A stretch of DNA of 34,838 bases. It comes from CAIOGO01 sp964447445. GTDB lineage: Bacteria; Bipolaricaulota; Bipolaricaulia; UBA7950; UBA9294. The translations under genes and the position numbers were made by a program. The notes beneath the pieces are model-generated. The model made no database searches. It worked only from the letters and a program-made list of their open reading frames with translations, and was not told the DNA's origin. The stretch's first letter is position 1; every line of letters begins with the position of its first letter. Positions 1-6,408 of the stretch are shown here, piece by piece. The stretch is taken from NCBI GenBank assembly GCA_964447445.1, contig CAYUSW010000064.1, positions 1 through 34,838 of the forward strand, in the 5' to 3' direction.

Positions 1-1218
1 GTTGTGCTCCGCGCGGATGCTGAACCGCTTACCTTGCCTCTGACTCGGAGCTTCGAACTTGGTGCGGAGGCCCAGAACGTTGTCTTCTCCCCCGATGGCT
101 GTTTCCTCCTCGCCACAGTGAGAACTGAGGGGCGGGAACACGTCGCTCGTGTTGATGCGAGAACTTGGACCGTGACCGAATTGCCGCTCGCCGCCAGCGA
201 CTGCTACCCGCTGTGTCTCAGCCCCGACGGTCGCCTGTTGATCTACGGCTTTAGAGGGGTGGTGCACGTCGTCGACACCGAGACCTATCGAGACGTGCTG
301 CTTCTCCCAGCCAAGCCGCGCGCATATTCGTTTAGCCCTGACGGCGCGCTCTTAGCGTCGGTCGATCAGACGGACAGGTTGACCATCTGGGAGGTCGGGA
401 CGTGGCGCGAGGTGCGCAGTCTCCAGCTCCCTTGTGCATACGGAGATGTGCGCACGCTCACGTTCGCCTCGGGAGGCAGTACCCTGGTGACCTTCGGCAA
501 GACGCGAATCGCTACCTGGAACCTGTCGTCCCGCAATGCGACCAGTTGTCTCGAGTACTCCGGGCCAGCCTCGCTCGCTCAGCTCATGCCTGATGGCAAG
601 CACCTAGCGCTCTGCGGTGATGACGGGACCATGCGTGTCGTAGATCTTACAGACGGGAAGCAGATTGCGTCGGTTGCCTTCAGCTTCTTCATCCCTTCCT
701 GTCTGCGATTCGCTCCCAACGCGCAAGCCATCTTGAGCATGGACAGCTCTCAGCCAGGCATCTGGATCCGCTCGGTTCTGAGCGGCGCGCCCATTGCCGT
801 TCTTGAGGGAGCCCCGTCGGACGTCCGCTCGGCAGCGTTTTGTCCGGCAGGTAACTACGTGGTCTCCGTGGGTGCCACGGGCAGAGTCTGCGTCTGGGAC
901 GTCTCAGCACTGAATCTGCACCACGGCAGCAGCTTCGAGATCACGACGGTGGACTGGCAGGATGGGAGCGTGACGATCAAGAATCGTGCCGCCAATCCTC
1001 TGGACCTCCTGGGATGGACAATCACCGACGGGGAGCTGTCGCACACATTCCGTTCCAGTCTCTGGGTACGCGGAGGGGAGAGCTACATCATCTACCCGAA
1101 CCTCCTCGGCGCCGCAGACTCACAGCGCGGACTGCGGATAGATGGCGCGGATATGCAGGTTTCGCTTCTCGCCCCGGCAGTCTTCGGCGGCTCGGCGGAG
1201 AGCACGAAGAGGCACTAG
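1..1218 (+). CDS. WD40-repeat protein with C-terminal lamin-tail-like domain (5' end outside window)
   Basis: The frame is open to the window edge; the first possible start is GTG at 4, and no ribosome site can be judged, so the N-terminus (probably with an export signal) is likely missing. About six or seven beta-propeller blades are visible through repeated blade-start motifs: FSPDGCFLLATV, LSPDGRLLIYGF, FSPDGALLASVD, LMPDGKHLALCG, FAPNAQAILSM and FCPAGNYVVSVG, several followed by a typical blade end such as VCVWDVS. The last ~95 residues differ: an all-beta stretch around ITTVDWQDGSVTIKNRA and DLLGWTITD matches the lamin-tail domain (LTD) pattern seen in bacterial secreted proteins. The likely role is a scaffold or binding protein; no catalytic motif is seen. 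Confident on WD40, moderate on LTD. Confidence 0.75.
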   Translation, partial: VVLRADAEPLTLPLTRSFELGAEAQNVVFSPDGCFLLATVRTEGREHVARVDARTWTVTELPLAASDCYPLCLSPDGRLLIYGFRGVVHVVDTETYRDVLLLPAKPRAYSFSPDGALLASVDQTDRLTIWEVGTWREVRSLQLPCAYGDVRTLTFASGGSTLVTFGKTRIATWNLSSRNATSCLEYSGPASLAQLMPDGKHLALCGDDGTMRVVDLTDGKQIASVAFSFFIPSCLRFAPNAQAILSMDSSQPGIWIRSVLSGAPIAVLEGAPSDVRSAAFCPAGNYVVSVGATGRVCVWDVSALNLHHGSSFEITTVDWQDGSVTIKNRAANPLDLLGWTITDGELSHTFRSSLWVRGGESYIIYPNLLGAADSQRGLRIDGADMQVSLLAPAVFGGSAESTKRH

Positions 1219-1594
1219 CCCTGCGGGAAACGCGCAAGACCAAGCAGAACCATGGCTCGAGTCTTGGCGGGACGCGCAAAGCTTCCGGCCCTGGGATCCG
1301 CGTGGAGCCGGGGGGTCTCGAACTCAGCGCGGTCCGATGGTGGCCGGTCTCACGAAGGTCTTAGATACAGACATGTCACGCATACCACGCGGGCCTGCTC
1401 TCGATCGATGCGGCCTGTTCAGAAGCAGCCGGCTGAGGCGTACGCCGCAGAGGGGGAAGTCGCAGAGCGGAGCGTCGCGCTTTCTCGTCCCGAGGGCTTC
1501 GCACAGGGCGTCGCCTCTACCTGCTGCCCGACGCGTAGAGCGGACGCCGCGGCCGATTCCTTCCGCGACCGCACGGGGGACAGAGACCGCAAGA
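1219..1594. other. Gene-free stretch between the WD40 gene and the convergent hydrolase gene
   Basis: These 376 bases separate two convergent genes. Open frames here are short and made of low-complexity arginine/serine-rich sequence, with no ribosome site. I see no tRNA, no strong terminator with a T-run, and no repeat. It may hold the 3' ends of both transcripts. Confidence 0.5.
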
Positions 1595-2635
1595 CTACTG
1601 CGGAGAGGCGCACGCAGGTACATCGGCGATCGAGAATCCTGCAACTGATGGAGCCCCTTTCTCTCGCACCACGATGAGGTTCTCGCCCGATTCGTTGGCG
1701 AGCTGCTCGTCCCACCAGGTGCGCGCGTCGCTGTCACCGCGAAGCGTGCCGAGGAAGAACGCTGCCAAGTACGCTGCGGCGGAAGCGCGAACCCACTCGC
1801 CGCTCACGGTGCCGGGGGCGCAGAGCATGGAGAGCGGCCCCAGCCCCGGGTCGATGTACTGGCCGTGCCCGGCGCCTCTCTGGGTGATCTCGATCGCAGG
1901 CGGATTCGCGGCGTCGAAGAAGTGCGCGTAGTTCTGACGCTCGAAGACGCAGGGAACGAGGAAGCCCGGCACGCTCACGCGTTCCGATCCGATGATCAGG
2001 AGAGGAACGTGGAGGTCGCCCATCTCCTCCGGCGCGAGGCTCGGGAACTTGTCCGCTGAGTCTCGCAGCATGCCACCTCCGTCGACGGGATCGATCGACG
2101 CCACGGCACGCACGCGCGAGTCCGCGAGCGCCTGCATGAGGCAGAGCTTTCCGCCGAATGAGTGGCCGGTCGCGCCGATCGCGGACTCGTCGATCAGACC
2201 GAAGAGAGCGCTGCCCTCCCGCTTGTCCTCCGCGAGGCAGTAGTCCGTGACTGCACACATATCAGCGACAAGTCCCGGATGGCCCGCATTGCCGAGCCAT
2301 CCCGAGAGCGTCGGCAGCGCGACGACGAGCCCATGCGAAGCAAGGTGTTCCCCGTACGAGCGGTAGGCGTTGCCACTCAGGAGGAACCCGGGGCTGAACA
2401 CGACGAGCGGAAACCCGGTGACGGGCGGCGCCATACCTGCACTGACAGCCGGGCAGAAGACGAGGAGGTCGGTGGCTCTGCGGCTCTCTGTGGCATCGGC
2501 CACGCGGTCGCGGAATTGCCGAACGCCGTAGGGTCCCCGCTCGCTGGGCAACGCGGCCCACGTCGCGCCCGCGCCAGCCAAGAGGTTCGTGAGGACGACC
2601 AATAGAACACAAAGAGACTGAGCCACCGCACCCAC
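1595..2635 (-). CDS. Exported alpha/beta hydrolase (dienelactone-hydrolase / PAF-acetylhydrolase-like)
   Basis: A 346-residue protein beginning at GTG 2635. This start is preferred because an N-terminal signal peptide follows at once (AVAQSLCVLLVVLTNLLAGA), AGGAG lies 13 bases upstream, and a promoter (TTGCCG-17-TACCGT) sits just before that. The alpha/beta-hydrolase core is clear: strand and oxyanion region FPLVVFSPGF, nucleophile elbow GHSFGG (serine), acid strand ASIDPVDGGG and a late histidine in RGAGHGQYID. This layout fits the chlorophyllase / PAF-acetylhydrolase-like esterases, so ester hydrolysis outside the cytoplasm is likely; the substrate cannot be told. A longer frame runs up to 2800, but its extra residues look non-coding. 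It is transcribed alone. Confidence 0.8.
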   Translation of the reverse strand: MGAVAQSLCVLLVVLTNLLAGAGATWAALPSERGPYGVRQFRDRVADATESRRATDLLVFCPAVSAGMAPPVTGFPLVVFSPGFLLSGNAYRSYGEHLASHGLVVALPTLSGWLGNAGHPGLVADMCAVTDYCLAEDKREGSALFGLIDESAIGATGHSFGGKLCLMQALADSRVRAVASIDPVDGGGMLRDSADKFPSLAPEEMGDLHVPLLIIGSERVSVPGFLVPCVFERQNYAHFFDAANPPAIEITQRGAGHGQYIDPGLGPLSMLCAPGTVSGEWVRASAAAYLAAFFLGTLRGDSDARTWWDEQLANESGENLIVVREKGAPSVAGFSIADVPACASPQ

Positions 2636-2659
2636 TTTCCGTTGCGATCTCCTGCTGTC

Positions 2660-2688
2660 ACGGTACGGGATGGCAAGCGCTCCGGCAA
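2660..2688 (-). promoter_or_regulatory. Promoter for the alpha/beta hydrolase
   Basis: On the minus strand, TTGCCG (2688-2683) and TACCGT (2665-2660) are separated by 17 bases. Transcription would begin near 2653, about 18 bases before the GTG start. Confidence 0.4.
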
Positions 2689-2896
2689 GAGCCGGCCATC
2701 TGCCGCGCGTCCGGAGATTGGCCGCGCACCTCTCGTCATTGCCGACTCGCCGCTCCGCCACCGGGTCGGCAGAGTCTCCGTCGGTCCTAGCACTCGGCAA
2801 CTCGCCGTGCTATCGTAGGGGAGCGAGGGGCCTGCGAGTGAGTGCGTGAGCCCTGCTCTCCTGGGGCGCAAAGAAGACGGGAGGAGGTGGCGCGTC

Positions 2897-2992
2897 ATGC
2901 TTGGAATGTTCTTCTTCCTCACGGGGTTCTTCGGCGCGGTTCTCTTCGGAGCGGCCGCAGCAATACTCGGCTGGGGTGATCCCAGGGGATAG
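2897..2992 (+). CDS. 31-residue small membrane protein
   Basis: A short frame begins at ATG 2897 and ends at TAG 2990-2992. It is preceded by an excellent ribosome site, GGAGGAGGT, 8 bases before the ATG. The peptide starts MLGMFFFLTGFFGAVLFG, continues with an alanine-rich stretch and ends GWGDPRG: one hydrophobic helix with a short polar tail, typical of single-pass membrane peptides. A weak -10-like TATCGT lies at 2811. It stands alone between the divergent hydrolase and the convergent FN3 gene. No family is recognised. The ribosome site and the composition are the evidence; conservation in relatives was not checked. Confidence 0.55.
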   Translation: MLGMFFFLTGFFGAVLFGAAAAILGWGDPRG

Positions 2993-3066
2993 CGCAATCG
3001 CCGGTCCGCGCAGGGAGAGTCCGAGGCTGACCCAGCTCTCGCGGCGTAGCCCGTCAGACCAGGGGC

Positions 3067-4200
3067 CTAGGGGCTCGTCGAGCCGGCGTCGTCCGGCGAT
3101 GGATCACTGCACCCCACGCCGTTGCATGCGGTGATCCGGTAGCGATACGACGTGGCGGGAGACACGTCGCCGTCCATCCACGAGCTGACTCCGCCCCCCA
3201 GCGCCGACCCGCGATAGCCAAACACGTCGTCGGGCGGCGTGGCGCGGTAGATGTTGTACGACGTTGCGCCGGCAACGGCCGTCCAGGACACATCGATCCT
3301 GTAGGCGTACAGGCCGTCCGTCGCCGCAGGCTGCGCCGGCACCGCAGGGACCACACCCGACGTGTATCCTTCGTCGGTGGTCGAAAGGGCGCTGCATCCC
3401 GCGGAGTTGCAGGCTGCCACTTTGTACCAGAAGTGTGTATCGGCCCCCAGACCGGCATCTTCGTGCGAGGTGCCTCCCGCCACGGAAGTGAGGAGCACGT
3501 ACTCGCCGCTGTAGGAACTCGCGCGGTACACGTCGTACGTCTCTGCGATCGCCACGGGGCTCCACGTGATGCCAATCCTGTCCGCGTGGACGCCGTCTTC
3601 CGCGATCACCCATGCGGGGGCCGTGGGCGCGGCAATGGATGTGGATCCTTCGTCGGCCGTCGACTGTGCGCTGCAGCCTCCAGCGTTGCAGGCTGCAATC
3701 CTGTACCAGTGGTGGGCGCCTCCTGGCAATCCATCGTCTTCCCAGGGTGTCGCCGCAGACGAAGCTCGCAGCTCGTACGCGCCCGCGAGCGCGTCAGCCC
3801 GGTAGATGCGGTACGAGGTTGCTTCTGCCACAAGTCCCCACGACACGCTGATCGCGTCTGCGGACGTGGCGTCCGTCGCGCTCACCGTTCCTGGAACTCC
3901 CGGCGGGACGGCCAGCGTGTAGCCCTCATCGGAGGCCGACTGGGCACTGCACCCCACGACGTTGCACGCTTCGACGCGGTACCAGTGGTGCACGCCCACG
4001 GCCAGGCCGATGTCTTCCCACGAGGTCACGTCTTCGACCGTGGCCCGAAGCGTGTAGACACCGTCCAACGCGTCGGCACGGTAGATCTTGTACGACGCCG
4101 CGTCCGTGACCGAACCCCACGACACAACGATCCTATCCGCCGCTGTGCCATCACTCGCGCTGGCGACGGGAGCCTGAGACGGAGGATCTGTGGGAACGTT
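3067..4200 (-). repeat. Four tandem FN3-coding repeats (~280 bp each)
   Basis: Inside the lipoprotein gene the same coding block recurs four times with diverged DNA but conserved signatures (ACNxxGCS, SYxIYRA, DEGxTS). These are protein-level repeats, not a CRISPR or mobile element. Confidence 0.8.
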
Positions 4201-4299
4201 CGGAAAGAAGGCCGAACAGCCGACCATGACAACAAGGAAACCAAGGATCGTCGTAGCTCCGAATCCTCTCCGCAGCGCCCTGCTACCACCCATTCTCAT
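3067..4299 (-). CDS. Lipoprotein with four fibronectin type III repeats
   Basis: A 410-residue predicted lipoprotein. The N-terminus has a basic segment, a hydrophobic core and a lipobox (LVVMVGC, Cys28). The rest is four tandem FN3 domains of about 93-95 residues each, sharing cores such as DRIVVSWG, SYKIYRA, HHWYRVEACN and DEGYT. Each repeat ends with a CX4C pair (ACNVVGCS, ACNAGGCS, ACNSAGCS, ACNGVGCS), which may be a disulfide or metal site. GGAGGGG lies 4 bases before the first ATG; a second in-frame ATG two codons on is equally possible. A promoter TTGCAG-17-TAGACT is present upstream. FN3 tandems usually mediate binding or spacing at the cell surface; no enzyme domain is present. Confidence 0.85.
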   Translation of the reverse strand: MRMGGSRALRRGFGATTILGFLVVMVGCSAFFPNVPTDPPSQAPVASASDGTAADRIVVSWGSVTDAASYKIYRADALDGVYTLRATVEDVTSWEDIGLAVGVHHWYRVEACNVVGCSAQSASDEGYTLAVPPGVPGTVSATDATSADAISVSWGLVAEATSYRIYRADALAGAYELRASSAATPWEDDGLPGGAHHWYRIAACNAGGCSAQSTADEGSTSIAAPTAPAWVIAEDGVHADRIGITWSPVAIAETYDVYRASSYSGEYVLLTSVAGGTSHEDAGLGADTHFWYKVAACNSAGCSALSTTDEGYTSGVVPAVPAQPAATDGLYAYRIDVSWTAVAGATSYNIYRATPPDDVFGYRGSALGGGVSSWMDGDVSPATSYRYRITACNGVGCSDPSPDDAGSTSP

Positions 4300-4332
4300 C
4301 TGTCCCCTCCGGTCTCCTCGAGTCGCTGAGGC

Positions 4333-4361
4333 AGTCTAGTGCGTGTGGAGCGGATCTGCAA
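4333..4361 (-). promoter_or_regulatory. Promoter for the FN3 lipoprotein
   Basis: Minus strand: TTGCAG (4361-4356), 17-base spacer, TAGACT (4338-4333). The start would be near 4326, giving a ~27-base leader containing the GGAGGGG ribosome site. Confidence 0.6.
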
Positions 4362-4619
4362 CTGGCTCTGTACATCCAGAGTCGCGTCTGGACGGACAAA
4401 CTGCCTCCTCAGGCCTGCGGAGGGCCCGAGCCGTCGCCGAGGCACCCGCCGCACGCCTTCCCGCCACCCCCCCCTTGCGCACCCGCGTGCGATGCGATAT
4501 TCTTCCTCCATGTTGTTGGCAGTCTGCAGTCGTTTTACTCTGGAGACCAGATTTTTCTGAATCCCGTCTAGAACGCTCTGTCAGTACGAAATCACCAACA
4601 TGCAGGAGGAAGGTAGGAC
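4362..4619. other. Divergent intergenic region and cold-shock leader
   Basis: Together with 4300-4361 this is a 320-base gap between divergent genes. Beyond the two promoters it contains the predicted ~110-base untranslated leader of the cold-shock gene (about 4511-4619), which includes a T-rich tract near 4550. No other gene is seen. Confidence 0.5.
4475..4503 (+). promoter_or_regulatory. Promoter for the cold-shock gene
   Basis: TTGCGC (4475-4480), 17-base spacer, TATTCT (4498-4503). It predicts a leader of ~110 bases before the ATG. Long 5' leaders are usual for cspA-type genes, where the folded leader controls cold induction; whether this one folds that way is inference. Confidence 0.45.
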
Positions 4620-4832
4620 ATGGCAGATCGTCAGGTCGGCACGGTCAAGTGGTTCAACGAGACGAAGGGATTCGGGTTCATCCAGCGAGAGCAGGGAGAG
4701 GACGTGTTCGTCCACTACAGCTCGATTCGCGGCGAGGGGTTCAAGACCCTGAGCGAAGGTCAGAAGGTGGAGTTCACCCTCGGCCAGGGACAGAAGGGTC
4801 CCCAGGCGAACGACGTTACCCCGGTCTCGTAG
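4620..4832 (+). CDS. csp: Cold-shock protein (CspA family)
   Basis: A 70-residue single cold-shock domain, the normal length for the family. It begins with GTVKWFNETKGFGFI (RNP1-type KGFGFI) and continues with VFVHYSSI (RNP2-type), giving the five-stranded OB fold that binds single-stranded RNA and DNA and melts mRNA structure. The ribosome site is strong (AGGAGGAAGG upstream of ATG 4620). The gene is monocistronic, with its own promoter, long leader and a downstream intrinsic terminator. There is no truncation or unusual residue. Whether it is cold-induced or constitutive cannot be told from sequence. Confidence 0.97.
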   Translation: MADRQVGTVKWFNETKGFGFIQREQGEDVFVHYSSIRGEGFKTLSEGQKVEFTLGQGQKGPQANDVTPVS

Positions 4833-4860
4833 GCACGTCACACTGACGAACGGAAGTCGC

Positions 4861-4900
4861 AGAGGCAGCAGCCACAGTGCTGTTGCCTCTCTTTTCTTGT
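4861..4900 (+). terminator. Intrinsic terminator of the cold-shock gene
   Basis: AGAGGCAGCAG pairs with CTGTTGCCTCT (11 pairs including one G-U) around an 8-base loop, followed by the T-rich CTTTTCTTGT. It lies 28 bases after the stop codon. Confidence 0.85.
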
Positions 4901-5074
4901 TCCCTGGGTAGTCGCTGGCCGGCGTTGTCGGGACGTCGATCCGTCGGATGGCCCGGCGACGGGTAGTCCCATGAGCGCCCGCTGGCCCGCAGCTCACTTC
5001 TGTCATGTGACGCGCGCCTAACCCCCGCACCTCTCGCCTCCGACGCCAGACGAAACCTCCACGGCTCGCTGGTG

Positions 5075-5080
5075 TATAGT
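5075..5080 (+). promoter_or_regulatory. Possible -10 box (TATAGT) of the cysteine-rich protein
   Basis: TATAGT lies 26 bases before the GTG start at 5107; no convincing -35 hexamer is found at 16-18 bases upstream. Confidence 0.3.
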
Positions 5081-5106
5081 GGGTAGCTTGCACGGAGGTG
5101 AGTGGC

Positions 5107-5673
5107 GTGACGAGGAGACGGGCAGTCTTGGTGTGTGTCTTGGTTGTCGTTCTGGCGTCGTTTGCGGTCTCTGCGACGACTTCGTCGTTGTTCGGGACGC
5201 GCTTCAACCTCGGAACTCCGATCCAGTTCCAGGTTGAGGATTCGACCACGTGGTGGTGGGGCTGCTGTTCGTGCCCGCCATCGCAGGTCCTCGGATGGCG
5301 TGTGACGACGAGCGCTGGAGCCATCGTTTACAGCGTGATCCATGACGTGCCGGTGCCGGCAGCGGCGTGGGTCGGTACATGGACTCAGGTCGACATGAAC
5401 GCCCAGGCGGTCACCGCCGGCATGTACGTTCTCTACGTCGACACCTCCGCAGGAATGCTGTCCCGCTGTTTCACGCTCTATGACCCCTGCGGTTGTGGCT
5501 CGTGCTACTCGCCGTGTTGGAGCTGCGCTTGCCAGGAGGTTCCGACGATCACCGAGTGCGCGTGCCGGACATCGCTCGTCTTCGTCGACACGTGCACGTC
5601 TGGATGCTTCTCTCTCTTCGGCTGGCTCGGCTGCGGCTGCGCGCCGTGCGGGGGAGGCTGCCCACACCCATAG
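5107..5673 (+). CDS. Secreted cysteine-rich protein with Ig-like domain
   Basis: A 188-residue exported protein of unknown function. GTG 5107 is chosen over GTG 5098 because GGAGGT (5094-5099) would overlap the earlier start and sits 7 bases before 5107. A signal peptide follows (RRRAVLVCVLVVVLASFAVS). The middle looks like a beta-sandwich: QFQVEDSTTWWWG, then GWRVTTSAGAIVYS and TAGMYVLYVDT, resembling BsuPI or FlgD-type Ig-like domains in which a solvent-exposed strand precedes G-x-Y. The mature chain has about 18 cysteines, mostly in the C-terminal third in groups such as CGCGSC, CWSCAC, ECAC and GCGCAPC. This predicts dense disulfides or metal binding. It stands alone, just ahead of the tRNA cluster. 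Confidence 0.75.
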   Translation: MTRRRAVLVCVLVVVLASFAVSATTSSLFGTRFNLGTPIQFQVEDSTTWWWGCCSCPPSQVLGWRVTTSAGAIVYSVIHDVPVPAAAWVGTWTQVDMNAQAVTAGMYVLYVDTSAGMLSRCFTLYDPCGCGSCYSPCWSCACQEVPTITECACRTSLVFVDTCTSGCFSLFGWLGCGCAPCGGGCPHP

Positions 5674-5751
5674 AAACCCCAACCGGGCACTCGGACGGCG
5701 CCCACGCGGCAACCCCAGCTCTCCCAGCAGGGGTTCTCTCGCGGGCGCCTC

Positions 5752-5780
5752 TTGATTGGCCGAGCATCGCAAGCTAGGCT
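5752..5780 (+). promoter_or_regulatory. Promoter of the tRNA cluster (before tRNA-Leu)
   Basis: TTGATT (5752-5757), 17-base spacer, TAGGCT (5775-5780), 14 bases before the first base of tRNA-Leu. Confidence 0.6.
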
Positions 5781-5794
5781 CAGGCCAGTGACTC

Positions 5795-5876
5795 GCGAGG
5801 GTGGCGGAATTGGCAGACGCGCTAGCCTTAGGAGCTAGTGCCTTCGGGCGTGCGGGTTCGAGTCCCGCCCTTCGCA
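5795..5876 (+). tRNA. tRNA-Leu (anticodon UAG)
   Basis: The 7-bp acceptor GCGAGGG/CCTTCGC (one G-U) and a long variable arm typical of leucine tRNA are visible. The anticodon stem CTAGC/GCTAG closes the loop CTTAGGA, giving anticodon UAG, and the T-arm contains GGTTCGAGTC. The discriminator is A. CCA is not encoded. Confidence 0.95.
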
Positions 5877-5877
5877 G

Positions 5878-5906
5878 TTGAAGGCGAGAAGCCGCGCCGG
5901 TATAAT
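5878..5906 (+). promoter_or_regulatory. Promoter before tRNA-Gly
   Basis: TTGAAG (5878-5883), 17-base spacer, perfect TATAAT (5901-5906), 13 bases before tRNA-Gly. It lies in the tRNA-Leu to tRNA-Gly gap, so the downstream tRNAs can be expressed independently. Confidence 0.75.
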
Positions 5907-5919
5907 GACCGAGCTTCGC

Positions 5920-5994
5920 GCGGGAATAGCTCAGTGGGAGAGCACTGCCTTGCCAAGGCAGGGGTCGCGGGTTCAAATCCCGTTTCCCGCTCCA
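5920..5994 (+). tRNA. tRNA-Gly (anticodon GCC)
   Basis: The acceptor GCGGGAA/TTCCCGC is perfect. The anticodon stem CTGCC/GGCAG closes TTGCCAA, giving anticodon GCC, and the T-arm contains GGTTCAAATCC. CCA is encoded after discriminator T. Confidence 0.97.
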
Positions 5995-6020
5995 AAGCAG
6001 CCGGGGAAGTCGATGCGAAA

Positions 6021-6104
6021 GCCGGGGTGGCGGAACAGGCAGACGCAAGGGACTTAAAATCCTTTGAGGATTACCTCGTGCGGGTTCGACTCCCGCTCCC
6101 GGCA
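6021..6104 (+). tRNA. tRNA-Leu (anticodon UAA)
   Basis: A class II tRNA with a long variable arm. The acceptor GCCGGGG pairs with TCCCGGC, and the anticodon stem AGGGA/TCCTT closes loop CTTAAAA, giving anticodon UAA. Discriminator is A and CCA is not encoded. Confidence 0.95.
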
Positions 6105-6112
6105 GAAGACAC

Positions 6113-6189
6113 CGCGGGGTGGAGCAATCTGGAAGCTCGTCGGGCTCATAACCCGGAGGTTGCCGGTTCGAATCCGGCCCCCGCAACCA
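6113..6189 (+). tRNA. Initiator tRNA-fMet (anticodon CAU)
   Basis: Starts CGCGGGG and ends CCCCGCA, leaving the unpaired C1-A72 that marks bacterial initiator tRNA. The anticodon stem has three consecutive G-C pairs (GGG/CCC) around CTCATAA. CCA is encoded. Confidence 0.97.
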
Positions 6190-6196
6190 GTAGCAG

Positions 6197-6271
6197 GGCG
6201 GCGTAGCTCAACTGGTCCAGAGCGCTCGGCTCATATCCGAGAGGTTCGGGGTTCGAGTCCCTGCGCCGCTA
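6197..6271 (+). tRNA. tRNA with anticodon CAU (elongator Met, or Ile2)
   Basis: The acceptor GGCGGCG/CGCCGCT has G1-U72. The anticodon stem CTCGG/CCGAG closes CTCATAT, so the anticodon is CAU, and all 72 positions pair acceptably. The 5' end GGCGGCGTAGCTCA resembles elongator Met, but an Ile2 species (lysidine-modified CAU) cannot be excluded by eye. CCA is not encoded. Confidence 0.9.
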
Positions 6272-6285
6272 GTGGTCCGGAGTCT

Positions 6286-6359
6286 GGGGGCGTAGCTCTA
6301 ATCGGGAGAGCGCTGCGTTCGCATCGCAGAGGCTGGCGGTTCGAATCCGCTCGCCTCCA
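6286..6359 (+). tRNA. tRNA-Ala (anticodon CGC)
   Basis: The acceptor GGGGGCG/CGCCTCC contains the G3-U70 pair, the identity signal for alanyl-tRNA synthetase. The anticodon stem CTGCG/CGCAG closes TTCGCAT, giving anticodon CGC. CCA is not encoded. Confidence 0.96.
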
Positions 6360-6374
6360 CAGAACATCGGAGTG

Positions 6375-6408
6375 GGGCTCGGCGTGTCTGCCGAGCCCTC
6401 TTCATTCT
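6375..6408 (+). terminator. Intrinsic terminator of the tRNA cluster
   Basis: A perfect 9-bp stem GGGCTCGGC/GCCGAGCCC with loop GTGTCT is followed by TCTTCATTCT. It overlaps by two bases the stop codon of the convergent secreted-protein gene. Confidence 0.8.

Noticed and set aside
1302..1325. Minus-strand GAGTTCGAGACCCCCC, resembling a tRNA T-arm
   Set aside because: The bases flanking the loop do not pair and no acceptor or anticodon arm can be built around it.
1420..1440. AGAAGCAGCC, reminiscent of the SRP RNA GGAAGCAGCC loop
   Set aside because: The complementary GGTCAGG side and the surrounding stem are absent.
3067..4200. Regular ~280-base periodicity that could suggest a repeat array
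   Set aside because: It is explained by four FN3 domains in one reading frame; DNA repeats are diverged and there are no CRISPR-like short repeats.
4816..6186. A 456-codon minus-strand frame across the tRNA cluster and the cysteine-rich gene
   Set aside because: It runs antisense through several tRNAs with clear cloverleaf structure; the frame is a high-GC artefact.
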